From Mesobacterium pallidum (lineage in GTDB: Bacteria; Pseudomonadota; Alphaproteobacteria; Rhodobacterales; Rhodobacteraceae), in assembly GCF_019966535.1 (NCBI RefSeq), contig NZ_JAIMID010000021.1, positions 1-64,000 of the forward strand: a stretch of DNA of 64,000 bases. Reading direction: 5' to 3'. A program made the position numbers and the translations under genes. Of this stretch, positions 52,717-61,528 are shown piece after piece. The notes below the pieces were generated by a model that did not search any database, was not told the origin of the DNA, and saw nothing but the letters and a program-made list of their open reading frames with translations. Position 1 is the first letter of the stretch; each line of letters opens with the position of its first letter.

Positions 52717-53337
52717 GTGCCGAGGCCAGCGAAAAACCTGAAGCTAGAAGAGCGCATCGAAGTGGCGCGGCGCTTCACGGCGGGCGAGAGCGCGAAGGAG
52801 CTGGCGGCGGCGTTCGGTATCTCTCCGCGCCACGTGAACCGGCTCGCGAAAGAGGAGGCGGGGGAGGGCATCGCGGTGCGCGACCCGAGCGAAACGGTCG
52901 CCTTCCGGGCCAGTCAGTCTGAGCTTGCTGTGTTCGATGCCGAGTGGTGCGAACGGGGTTTTGCCAACCGATCCCAGGCGCTCAATGCGGTGCTGCGCGG
53001 GCGGTGCGGTTTCCTCGATGTGCCCCGTGATCTGGTCTCGGAATTCTGCGCCGCATGGCGTCAGGCGAAGGACGTGAGCGACGCAGGATTGGTGCTCGCC
53101 AAGGCGGTGCATCGCGGTCGGCTGGAGGTTTCGGAGGCGGACCGCGCGGTGCTGATCGAACTCCTTGATCTGGCGCAGTCCATGAGCCGTGAGATGGGCC
53201 GGATGAAGGATGCGGCGCAGGCGCTGCGTGCTCAGGAGTGGCCGAAAAAGGAAGAAGGGCAGGGGACAGAGAGCGCGGTTCTGGAGGACGGCTCGCGCAC
53301 GATCGAACGCGGATTGAGGCTCATCAGGAATGGCTGA
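52717..53337 (+). CDS. mobC: MobC/VirD1-like relaxosome accessory protein
   Basis: 206 residues. N-terminal helix-turn-helix (EERIEVARRFTAGESAKELAAAFGISPRHVNRLAK), then a second DNA-binding part (ETVAFRASQSELAVFDAEWCERGFANRSQALNAVLRG) of ribbon-helix-helix type as in MobC/VirD1. It would bind oriT and help the relaxase nick. It starts at GTG 52717, 40 bases from the nic core, and overlaps the relaxase gene by eight bases. The C-terminal tail is charged and poorly conserved. Confidence 0.75.
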   Translation: MPRPAKNLKLEERIEVARRFTAGESAKELAAAFGISPRHVNRLAKEEAGEGIAVRDPSETVAFRASQSELAVFDAEWCERGFANRSQALNAVLRGRCGFLDVPRDLVSEFCAAWRQAKDVSDAGLVLAKAVHRGRLEVSEADRAVLIELLDLAQSMSREMGRMKDAAQALRAQEWPKKEEGQGTESAVLEDGSRTIERGLRLIRNG

Positions 53338-55252
53338 TCCGCTCGCCCTTTACGTCTCGGTCATGGGGCGGCTCTGGGAGGATGAGCGCATCCGGGGCCA
53401 GGCCGCGGCGCGGATCGACGCGCGGCTGGCGGGGCGTCGGCAGGGTCGCAGTTTCGCACGCGTCGGATCCCTGTCGGCGCGTAACGCGCTGAAGGCGGCC
53501 TCGGGTCAGAGCCGCGCGGCGGTCTTCAAACGGATCCGGGCAGGGGGCTGCAAGACGCGGGTGTCCCTCGGGGCGCAGATCTCCTACATCAACGACAAGG
53601 CGGTCTACACCTATTCGACGATGACCAATGCGCTGACCGACGCGGCGGTGCTTTCTGAAGAGCAGAAAGAGGACATCATCGAGGATTGGGCCGGCACCTG
53701 GCGCGGCTCGACCAAGCTCGGGTTCACCTCGCACATGCTGCTGTCGTTCCCGACCGACGTAACGGTCGATCAGGTGCGCGACATCGCCATGGACTGGACG
53801 GATCATTTCTTCGAGAGCGGCGAATACGGCGATCAATGGGACTATGTTCTCGCGGTCCATGATGACCGGGCGCACAAGCATGCGCACATCATCCTGAACA
53901 ATCGCGGCCTCGAAAACGGCACCTGGTTCTCCTGCTGGGCTGAGGGTGTGATGTCGCCGCAGCTCATGCGCGAGAAGCAGGCCGAGATCGCTGAAGGCTA
54001 TGGCGTCATGCTCGACGCCACCACACGGCTCGAGCGCGGTATTTTTGAGAAGCCCGCCGGGATCGAGGAGATCTACCGCGCCAAGGAAGAGGCTCGCCTG
54101 CCGCGCGAGATCGTCATGACCGCCAAGGAATCCGCCATCGCGCAGGCGCAGGTGGTGGGCTTCGCCAAGGACTACAAGAACCTCGCCGACCTGCTGGACC
54201 GGATGGACCAGCGCCACATGGCGCGCGCCGTGCGCGTCATGGCGGACGGGCTCGGTTCCGGCACGCCGTGGAACTTCACCGAAAGGACGATAGATATGAA
54301 GGACATCAAGACCGTCGGTGATGCGATCGACTATTCCGAGCGCACGATCGAGGCGCTGAGGCTCAAGGCCGAGGAACTGGACCCGGCCGAACGCGCCGCC
54401 TTCGAGGCCAAGGCCGCACCAATCATCGCGGACCTTTCGCAGATGGTTCCAGACCCAGAGCTACGGGCGCGGTTTGGCAAGCAGCTCGAGGAACCGTATC
54501 CGCCGGGGGCGGGCAGCGAGGTGCTGATCGCCGCGCTGCGGTCCGGCAATGACGAGGGCTTGCGCGATGTGCTCGAGCGCGCCGAAGAGGTGGGCATGGA
54601 CACCGAGGAGCTGGTGGCCCGGATCGCGGCGGGCGGAACGCGGAACTACGGCATGGCACAGGACTGGGTCGAGCGCGACATGAACGCGGTGCTGGCGAAG
54701 GACGGCCTGAGCGTCGAGACCGCGAGTGACGACCAACTCGACGCCGCGCTCGAAAAAGTCGATGGCGTGATGGACGCGCTGATGGAACGGGCGAAGGAGA
54801 TGGGTGTCGAGATCGGTCGGACTCTCGCGGACGAGGAAGAGGCGACACTGCCCCTCATCGATGAGGACGACCGGACGCCCAATTCCTACCTGCAGGACCT
54901 CGCCGACATGCTGCGGGACGGCAAGCTCACCGAGGAACAGGAAGAGACCGTCGAGCGGACCCTGCAGTCCGAGCTCTTCAAGGAGTTGGGCGAGGAGGGC
55001 TTGGCCGAGCTTCGTCGCGGCAACTACGAGGTTCTGGATGCGGTCCTGCCGAGCAAGCTCGACCAGATCACGGTCACGCAGGAATTCCTTGAGATGACCT
55101 TCGAGGAGACAGGCGACCAGATCTTCACCGACCGCGCCGCCGGGTTGCAGCAGGACAAGGCGACCGAGGTGGCGCGGCTGCGCGGCCAGCAGGAAGAGCT
55201 GGGGCGCGACCTTGGCCGCGACCGCGGTCTCGATGACGAGATGGAATTCTGA
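53330..55252 (+). CDS. virD2: VirD2-like conjugative relaxase
   Basis: 640 residues. The N-terminal nuclease domain has the three-His metal motif HDDRAHKHAHIILNNRG (about 177-193). A Tyr-rich segment (SYINDKAVYTYS, about 85-96) may hold the nucleophile Tyr. The C-terminal 300 residues are acidic and helical without a known domain, longer than most VirD2 proteins. It cuts oriT, stays on the 5' end and is pulled through the channel. It overlaps mobC and lies six bases before virD4. Confidence 0.9.
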   Translation: MADPLALYVSVMGRLWEDERIRGQAAARIDARLAGRRQGRSFARVGSLSARNALKAASGQSRAAVFKRIRAGGCKTRVSLGAQISYINDKAVYTYSTMTNALTDAAVLSEEQKEDIIEDWAGTWRGSTKLGFTSHMLLSFPTDVTVDQVRDIAMDWTDHFFESGEYGDQWDYVLAVHDDRAHKHAHIILNNRGLENGTWFSCWAEGVMSPQLMREKQAEIAEGYGVMLDATTRLERGIFEKPAGIEEIYRAKEEARLPREIVMTAKESAIAQAQVVGFAKDYKNLADLLDRMDQRHMARAVRVMADGLGSGTPWNFTERTIDMKDIKTVGDAIDYSERTIEALRLKAEELDPAERAAFEAKAAPIIADLSQMVPDPELRARFGKQLEEPYPPGAGSEVLIAALRSGNDEGLRDVLERAEEVGMDTEELVARIAAGGTRNYGMAQDWVERDMNAVLAKDGLSVETASDDQLDAALEKVDGVMDALMERAKEMGVEIGRTLADEEEATLPLIDEDDRTPNSYLQDLADMLRDGKLTEEQEETVERTLQSELFKELGEEGLAELRRGNYEVLDAVLPSKLDQITVTQEFLEMTFEETGDQIFTDRAAGLQQDKATEVARLRGQQEELGRDLGRDRGLDDEMEF

Positions 55253-55257
55253 AGGGG

Positions 55258-57180
55258 ATGACCACCATGACCAAGACACTCCCCCTCTGGGCCGCGCTTC
55301 TTTTCGGTGTGATCTGCGGCGCCGTAATCGGCACCATCGTTGCCGCCTTCTACCTGACCCTGGCCCTGAAAACCGGGTTTCAGAGTTTCGACATGCTTGC
55401 GCTCTGGAAGGCCAGCACCGGCACCCGCGCCGCACATCCGGATGCCTTCAAGGTAGGGTTTGGCGCTGTCGGCTTCGGAGCCATTGGCCTCGGCGCGCTC
55501 GCGCTGGCTTGGACCTGGAAGAAAGAGCGCGACGACTACGGATCGGCCCATTGGCAGACCAAGGCGGAGCTGAAGAAGAACGACATGCTGCAGGCCCCCG
55601 GTAAGGGCTTCGTCTGCGGCAAGCTTGGTGCCCCGGCCTCGAAGGCTGAGTTCATCTCCTCGACGACCATCCCGCATGTGATGATGGTGGCCCCGACCCG
55701 CGCGGGTAAGGGTGTGGGTTTCGTGATCCCGAACCTTCTGAGCTTTGCTGGCTCGGTCGTGGTGCTCGACGTGAAGGGCGAGAACTTCGAGAAGACCGCG
55801 CGGCTCCGGGCACTGAACGGAGACGAGGTCTATCGGTTCAGCCCGTTTGATTGGGCCAATGCTACGCACCGCTACAATCCGCTGGCGCGGATCGCCAAGG
55901 CCCGGACGTTCGCGCAGCGCTTCACCGAGGTCTCGATCCTGGCCGACCTCTTCCTCGACAAGGACAACAAGACGCTCGACACCTTCTCCGAGGCGGGCAA
56001 GTCGATCTTTGTCGCGGCCTGCCTGCTGGCGATCCAGCGCGGCACGCCGAACCTTGGGGAAGTCAACAAGATCGTCGCCGGGGGCGAGTACAAGAACGCG
56101 CAGTACAAGACTTATGCCGACGAGGCCGAGGAAGACATCCTGCGCGAGCTCTGGATCAACGCCGCTTCTGCCTCGTCGCGACTGTTGACCTCGAACATCC
56201 AGGCGCTGATGACCGCCGGTCTCAAGCAATGGGACAACCCGGCGGTGCGCTCGGCCACCGAGGCGAGCGACTTTGATTTCTCAACCTTCCGCAAGACCCC
56301 GCAGTCGCTCTACATCGCCGTGTCCGAGGATCACATCGCAACCCTCGCCCCGCTCCTGCGCCTGATGTTTGCCGACCTCATCGCCTCGATCCGCCTGAAC
56401 GAGCCGGGCCCGGACGAGCCCTGGCCCGTTATGATGATGATCGACGAATTCCAGCAGATGGGGGCGATGCCGTATCTCGAACGCGCTATCCATTCGCTGG
56501 CGAGCTATGGCGGCCGCGTCGCGATGATCGCGCAGTCGCTTGCCTCGCTTGATCGCATCTACGGGCCCGAGGGCCGCGAAAGTCTCGAGAACGGGGCAGG
56601 GCTGAAGCTCTACATCACCCCGCGTGACCAGCGCACGGTGAAGGAGGTTTCCGCCGCGGTCGGCAGCACCACCCGCGAGGCGGTCACCCGGATGTATGGC
56701 CGCGACAAGGGTTTCCTCGGCGCAACCTCGACCTCGGCGCGTCTGGAAGAACGGCCGCTGCTTTCCGAGACCGAAGCGCGCCTGATGGACCCCGACGAGG
56801 TCATCATCCTCGCCTCGCCCCAGCACCCTATCAAGGCGAGCCGGATCAAGTATTACGACGATCCCTTCTTCAAGCAGATGCTGGCCCGCCAGGAGGGCAA
56901 GCCCTTCCCCTATCCACCGAGTGTGCAGGGCGTGGGACCTTGGGGTAGCGTGGATGGTGACGCAGCCCTCGCAGACGAACAGGCGAAACCAGCCGAACGC
57001 GCGCCTGTCCGGGATCGCTCGCAGCGTCGCGAAGCGCGCGCGATGAGCGTGATGGCGATGGAGGCTGGGCGCGGGCAACCAGAGCCAGAGACGTTGGAAC
57101 GGGAAACAGCGGTGCCGAAGGAATGGGAGGCAGCGGTCGATCGGCAAGAGGATTTTATTGAGGAGTTGTTGGGTGGATGA
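55258..57180 (+). CDS. virD4: VirD4/TraG coupling protein
   Basis: 640 residues. Two N-terminal membrane segments (PLWAALLFGVICGAVIGTI and AVGFGAIGLGALALAW), then the hexameric ATPase: Walker A VAPTRAGKGVGFVIPNLL (about 145), Walker B WPVMMMIDEFQQMGAMPYL (about 395), and the late ITPRDQRTVKEVSAAVGS motif. It brings the relaxosome to the T4SS encoded at 1.7-13.1 kb. The last 60 residues are a charged tail typical of the family. Confidence 0.96.
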   Translation: MTTMTKTLPLWAALLFGVICGAVIGTIVAAFYLTLALKTGFQSFDMLALWKASTGTRAAHPDAFKVGFGAVGFGAIGLGALALAWTWKKERDDYGSAHWQTKAELKKNDMLQAPGKGFVCGKLGAPASKAEFISSTTIPHVMMVAPTRAGKGVGFVIPNLLSFAGSVVVLDVKGENFEKTARLRALNGDEVYRFSPFDWANATHRYNPLARIAKARTFAQRFTEVSILADLFLDKDNKTLDTFSEAGKSIFVAACLLAIQRGTPNLGEVNKIVAGGEYKNAQYKTYADEAEEDILRELWINAASASSRLLTSNIQALMTAGLKQWDNPAVRSATEASDFDFSTFRKTPQSLYIAVSEDHIATLAPLLRLMFADLIASIRLNEPGPDEPWPVMMMIDEFQQMGAMPYLERAIHSLASYGGRVAMIAQSLASLDRIYGPEGRESLENGAGLKLYITPRDQRTVKEVSAAVGSTTREAVTRMYGRDKGFLGATSTSARLEERPLLSETEARLMDPDEVIILASPQHPIKASRIKYYDDPFFKQMLARQEGKPFPYPPSVQGVGPWGSVDGDAALADEQAKPAERAPVRDRSQRREARAMSVMAMEAGRGQPEPETLERETAVPKEWEAAVDRQEDFIEELLGG

Positions 57181-57399
57181 CCGAAGCTATCGTGCAAGCG
57201 GCTTTGGTTGATCTTCTGTGTTGCGTGAAGCGGATGACTCATTGCAGCCTCCGGTAGCGGCAAGGCCATAGTAAAGCGTACCTGCTAATGACTTCTCCAC
57301 AGCCGCTGTCTGGCAGAGTTGCTCAACAAACAAAAAGTCTTTCACCCGGTTAAGCAGTCCGAAGCTCACATATCGCGCAAGAGCAAAACAGGAGTCGAC
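57181..57399. other. Non-coding stretch after virD4
   Basis: About 220 bases with no supportable gene and no clear hairpin. Composition shifts from GC-rich to AT-richer here. Confidence 0.4.
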
Positions 57400-57885
57400 A
57401 AGTAGAGCTTGGAAATGCGGGCCGTTGAGTTCACCAACAGCGAGGTGGGCGAAGTGTCTATGCTACTTGCATTGCCCACCCAAATCCTTCCCGACCAGGA
57501 GATCGGCAATGGTACTGCCGACGGCGTTTATGACACCGGCATGTGCCACGATGCCATCGCTGCTAAGAGAGCCGCCACAGTCTTGTTATCTCGCAGGAGC
57601 ATCGCGCCCTGGAAGCCGGACACCCCTCGGGCTGGCGCGTTCAACGAATGCCCTCCGCACATCAAGGCGTTTAGGGCGCACGACTTGGACACGAATAAGC
57701 GGTTACCAACGCAGAAACCGGGAAGAGATTAAAATGCAATGTGTGACAAAGCTAGGCCAGTAGCTGACTGTACTGGATTTGGATCGCAAGGTCACAGAGT
57801 TCAGAATGTTTGTTGCTGTCATGTACGCCTGCGATGCGCTCGGTCTACGTGTCGTTGAATTCGTTGGATATGCCGGTTCAGGGAA
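57400..57885 (+). pseudogene. Degenerate IS5-family transposase remnant
   Basis: The forward strand reads like the catalytic part of IS5-type transposases (IS903 group) with frameshifts. TADGVYDTGMCHDAIAAKRAATVLL with PWKPDTPRAGAFNE corresponds to the DGAYD region; a shifted frame gives ISGYQRRNREEIKMQCVTKLGQ (YHRRSRVE type), and a third LDLDRKVTEFRMFVAVMYA. At least one internal stop and two shifts. It marks the left border of the catabolic segment. Confidence 0.75.
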
Positions 57886-57989
57886 GAGGAGCCTCAGCCA
57901 TCATCCGACTTTAAGCAACCGCACACCTCAAAAAAACATGATCAGTATTCATCAAGCAAGCACGTTAGGCCACACCAACATGCTGCAGA

Positions 57990-58553
57990 CTATTCAGCGG
58001 GAAACAGAAGTTTTGCAATAGTATTGTCCAAAAGCTGTGTCTGCACGTTATCAGTTAGTTTGCCATTGGACTGAAAAATGCTGCCTGCTGTGCCCAGGCG
58101 AATATTCTGAGAAATAACATTTGCGCCGAGAGTGAGAAACAGCTGTTGAAGAGCGGGATGGCCGCGAACAGACCCCACACCGCGTGAAGAAGCACCGCAT
58201 ATCGCGACTGGCTTGTTGTTAAATGCCGTGCCGCCTAGGCCATCTTCCAGAACAAGCCAAGAAATCAGGTTGCGAAGCACAGACGAATAAGCACCGGTAT
58301 ACTCATCCGAACCGATAATAAAGCCATCTTGTATTCGCAGTAAGTCGCGGAACTTTATGACTTGATGCGGCATCTCGGGCCGTGAGGCATTCGCACCATC
58401 AATATTCGGCGCATCAAAATCCATAAGATTAACAAATGTCATTTCAACTTTGCCCGGTTGATGCGATTGACTCAGATCAGCCACGGCCTGCACCAACTTG
58501 GAATTGATTGAATCCTTTCGACTGCTCCCTGAAAAGGCCAGTAATTTCATCAT
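57990..58553 (-). CDS. NADPH-dependent FMN reductase
   Basis: 187 residues. Flavodoxin-like fold: LLAFSGSSRKDSINSKLVQA (phosphate loop), then the GFIIGSDEYTGAYSSVLRNLISWL region with NKPVAICGASSRGVGSVRG. NAD(P)H-dependent FMN reductases of this family may supply reduced flavin or reduce quinones, azo dyes or chromate. It is divergent from the dioxygenase operon. An operator palindrome lies 75 bases upstream (58628-58642), which suggests it belongs to the same regulon. Confidence 0.85.
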   Translation of the reverse strand: MMKLLAFSGSSRKDSINSKLVQAVADLSQSHQPGKVEMTFVNLMDFDAPNIDGANASRPEMPHQVIKFRDLLRIQDGFIIGSDEYTGAYSSVLRNLISWLVLEDGLGGTAFNNKPVAICGASSRGVGSVRGHPALQQLFLTLGANVISQNIRLGTAGSIFQSNGKLTDNVQTQLLDNTIAKLLFPAE

Positions 58554-58627
58554 ATCACATCTCCAACATTCTTAAGCCCGCAACCTAGTGGGGGGCAAGA
58601 TCGACAATTTTGGACCCAACCAGACTT

Positions 58628-58642
58628 GTTCATTTACCGAAC
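58628..58642. promoter_or_regulatory. Operator palindrome near the FMN reductase
   Basis: GTTCATTTACCGAAC matches the TRAP-operon palindromes, with GTTC and GAAC arms and one changed inner base. Confidence 0.6.
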
Positions 58643-58767
58643 AAGAATTGAATCGCCTCAACGCTCCCAAGTTGTCCGGTCCACCGTCCATGACATCCTT
58701 GCGTCTCTAGAGGTACTTGACACCGAAACGTGCTCATGTAAAGAACAATGTACGATATTCGATCAAC

Positions 58768-58782
58768 GTTCGGTAAGCGAAC
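58768..58782. promoter_or_regulatory. Operator palindrome before the dioxygenase operon
   Basis: GTTCGGTAAGCGAAC is a perfect GTTCG-N5-CGAAC, 24 bases before the start of the alpha-subunit gene. It is the same as that at 16536-16550 in both arms. A partial half site (ATTCG at 58757) precedes it. Confidence 0.7.
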
Positions 58783-58806
58783 ATATTTGCATGAGGAGAT
58801 GCGCTG

Positions 58807-60072
58807 ATGGTAGACCCTGAAGAAGTATCGGCTAAACAGCCGACATGGCCCGCTAAAGATGGAGCAACGCGTGTTCCGTATTGGGTTTTTCAGCGCCAAG
58901 ATGTTCTGGAAGCAGAAAATAAGAAGATTTTTCAGGGCCCTGTTTGGAATTTCCTGTGCCTTGAGGCCGAGCTCGTAGAGGCAGGAGATTTTGTTGCCGT
59001 CTTTGCTGGTGAGACTCCTGTCATTGTGACGCGTGACAAAGATGGCCAAATCTACGCATTCGAAAATCGTTGCGCGCATCGTGGTTCATTGTTGGCTCTA
59101 GAGGATAGAGGGAACGTTAAAGACTTCACGTGCGTGTATCACGCTTGGACGCACAGCCTTCAGGGGGATCTGATTGGAGTTGCCTTCAAAGATGGCATCA
59201 AGGGCTGTGGCGGTATCGCAAGTGACTTTAAAATGGAAAATCAAGGCCCACGCAAAATGCGGGTATCAGTGCTACATGGGCTTGTTTTCGGAAGCTTCGA
59301 TGAAGATGTGGATGATATCGAAGATTACCTGGGAGAAGCGGTTCTTGAGCGCATTGAGCGCGTTTTGGGAGGGCGGAAACCCGTTGTCCTTGGCAAATTC
59401 ACACAAATTCTCCCCAACAACTGGAAGCTCTACGTAGAGAATACAAAGGATAGTTATCACGCCAGTATTCTCCACACCTTTTTTACGACTTTTGAATTGA
59501 ATCGCCTGTCGCAAAAAGGCGGGATCATCGTGAATGAAACCGGTGGATGTCATGTGAGTTATTCTTGCGTCGACCATGGTGGTTCTTTGGACGAAGTTCA
59601 AAAAAATGCATATAAAGACGAAAATATCAGATCCGATTCCGATCTGAGTTTGACTGATATGACGCTTTTGGAAAGCTTCAAGGAATACGACGACGATATT
59701 ACGCTCCAGATTCTGTCTGTTTTTCCAAATTTCGTTTTGCAGCAAATCCAAAATTCAGTTGCTGTTCGTACCGTATTGCCCAAAGGCACAGACAGCATGC
59801 ATTTGAAGTGGACCTATATCGGGTTCGAAGACGATACTCCAGATCAGCGGAAGGCCCGTCTCAAACTTTCCAACCTAATCGGACCGGGGGGGTATGTCTC
59901 CATGGAGGACGGCTGCATTGGTAATTTCGTTCAGCGCGGAACAAAAGGGGCCGCAGAAGAAAGTGCCGTACTTGCGATGGGTGGTTACTCAATCGAAACG
60001 AGTGAAGATCGAATTACTGAGGCCGCAATTCGTGGTTTCTGGACCGAGTACCGTGGGAGAATGGGCCTATGA
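58807..60072 (+). CDS. tphA2: Terephthalate-dioxygenase-like Rieske oxygenase, large subunit
   Basis: 421 residues. N-terminal Rieske domain: ENRCAHRGSLLAL and CVYHAWTH give CxH...CxxH (about 86-109). C-terminal mononuclear iron site: NNWKLYVENTKDSYHASILHTFFTTFEL contains the D..H....H ligands, with the late Asp in QILSVFP-region order. From memory it resembles TphA2 of Comamonas in length and in many blocks, including HHVSYS-like CHVSYSCVD and LIGPGGYVSMEDGCIG. Substrates such as terephthalate or a related carboxylate are likely. It overlaps the next gene by ATGA. Confidence 0.85.
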   Translation: MVDPEEVSAKQPTWPAKDGATRVPYWVFQRQDVLEAENKKIFQGPVWNFLCLEAELVEAGDFVAVFAGETPVIVTRDKDGQIYAFENRCAHRGSLLALEDRGNVKDFTCVYHAWTHSLQGDLIGVAFKDGIKGCGGIASDFKMENQGPRKMRVSVLHGLVFGSFDEDVDDIEDYLGEAVLERIERVLGGRKPVVLGKFTQILPNNWKLYVENTKDSYHASILHTFFTTFELNRLSQKGGIIVNETGGCHVSYSCVDHGGSLDEVQKNAYKDENIRSDSDLSLTDMTLLESFKEYDDDITLQILSVFPNFVLQQIQNSVAVRTVLPKGTDSMHLKWTYIGFEDDTPDQRKARLKLSNLIGPGGYVSMEDGCIGNFVQRGTKGAAEESAVLAMGGYSIETSEDRITEAAIRGFWTEYRGRMGL

Positions 60073-60554
60073 GCAGCATGAAAAAACGAGCTGAATTGAC
60101 CAATCTTATCGGCATGGCTCAAGCCCAATATGCGTATACGATCGACGATGGTGACTTCTATGACTGGCCAAATTTTTTCGCCGATGATTGCTTTTATCAG
60201 ATCACATCTGCGGACAATTTTGCGCAAGGCCTTCAGGCTGGCTTGATGTGGCTAGATAGCAAGGCAATGCTTCACGACCGAATTCTGTCGTTATTGGAGG
60301 CCAACGTCTACGAACGTCACTCCTACAGGCACATTCTCGGGCAACCGAATATTTCGAGCATAGATGGTGACGAGGTGGAATCAGAAACATCGTTTATGGT
60401 TGCACGGATTACCCGCGAAGGTCCGACTGACCTTTTCGCCACGGGCCGATATGTCGACCGTTACAAAGTATCCGAAAACGACGCAAAAATCATGAAGCGT
60501 ATTGTTGTTCTCGATAGCAGCTATATTGATACGCTACTTGGGTTTCCGCTGTGA
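60069..60554 (+). CDS. tphA3: Rieske oxygenase small (beta) subunit
   Basis: 161 residues, the size of TphA3-type subunits (SnoaL-like cone fold). Motifs: AQYAYTIDDGDFYDWPNFFADDCFYQITSADNF and SYRHILGQPNISSIDGDEVESETSF with FATGRYVDRY. It forms the heteromultimer with the alpha subunit and has no cofactor. It overlaps both neighbours by four bases. Confidence 0.85.
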   Translation: MSSMKKRAELTNLIGMAQAQYAYTIDDGDFYDWPNFFADDCFYQITSADNFAQGLQAGLMWLDSKAMLHDRILSLLEANVYERHSYRHILGQPNISSIDGDEVESETSFMVARITREGPTDLFATGRYVDRYKVSENDAKIMKRIVVLDSSYIDTLLGFPL

Positions 60555-61528
60555 GATTGTCCGACACTAGGTCTGTGCTGCTAACCATCGGCGATCCCAA
60601 TGGTATTGGACCTGAAATTGCGACGAAAGCTGCAGCCAGCTTGTACCAGGATCCTGTTTGTCGCCCAGTATTGCTGGGCGATGAATACATAATTTCTCCT
60701 TTAGCAGATTCTTTGGGATTCGGTGTTCAAACCAACCGATCTAAGTGGGGAAGCGATGAAAAAACGATTGATCTTCATCCAATCGAAGCGATGCCTACAG
60801 CGGAGTTCATACCAGGAAAGGTAAGCGCCGCTGCAGGGCGAGCTACAGTTGCCTATGTCGAAGCTGCATTAACATTGTTGTCCGATGGCTTTGGACGAGG
60901 AATTGTTGGATGCCCCCATTCGGAAACAGCTGTCAATTTATCGGGGCGAAAGTTCTCGGGGTACCCGAGCCTGTTGGCAGATCTATTGAAAACCGGCCCT
61001 GACAGCATCTTTCTGATGCTGGTTGGAGGAGGTCTGCGTATTGTTCATGCCACATTACATGAGGGCATAAGCGGCGCACTGAATCGGATAGATCCAGAAC
61101 TAGTAGTAAAGGCGGTCGTCGCCGCCGATGCAGCACTACGCGAATTGGGAGTGGACAAGCCGAAAATTGGATTGTTTGGCATCAATCCTCATGCAGGAGA
61201 AAATGGACTTTTTGGGGATGAAGATGATCGTATCATTGTCCCCGCAATACAGAAATTGCGTGAACAAGGCATTGATGCACATGGTCCCGAAGGTGCCGAT
61301 ACTATGTTGGCAAGAGATGGATATGATGCATTCGTCGCAATGTATCACGATCAGGGGCATATTCCAGTCAAGCTGCTAGCCGGTAGAAAGTCTACCGCTC
61401 TATCAATTGGAGCTAACACCCTGTTTTCAAGCGTAGGACATGGCGCGGCTTTCGACATCGCGGGCAAGAACTGTGCCGATCCTGAAGCAGTCATCAGGGC
61501 TGTAAGACTCGTTGGAGGTGCAACATGA
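60551..61528 (+). CDS. tphB: PdxA-family dihydrodiol-carboxylate dehydrogenase
   Basis: 325 residues, of the PdxA fold: TIGDPNGIGPEIATKAA at the start, GCPHSETAVNLSG, HATLHEGIS, the zinc-site GLFGINPHAGENGLFGDED and MYHDQGHIPVKLL. In a dioxygenase operon this family acts as TphB, oxidising and decarboxylating the cis-dihydrodiol to protocatechuate, not as the pyridoxal enzyme. It starts at GTG 60551, overlapping the beta-subunit stop, and overlaps the next gene by ATGA. Confidence 0.88.
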   Translation: MRLSDTRSVLLTIGDPNGIGPEIATKAAASLYQDPVCRPVLLGDEYIISPLADSLGFGVQTNRSKWGSDEKTIDLHPIEAMPTAEFIPGKVSAAAGRATVAYVEAALTLLSDGFGRGIVGCPHSETAVNLSGRKFSGYPSLLADLLKTGPDSIFLMLVGGGLRIVHATLHEGISGALNRIDPELVVKAVVAADAALRELGVDKPKIGLFGINPHAGENGLFGDEDDRIIVPAIQKLREQGIDAHGPEGADTMLARDGYDAFVAMYHDQGHIPVKLLAGRKSTALSIGANTLFSSVGHGAAFDIAGKNCADPEAVIRAVRLVGGAT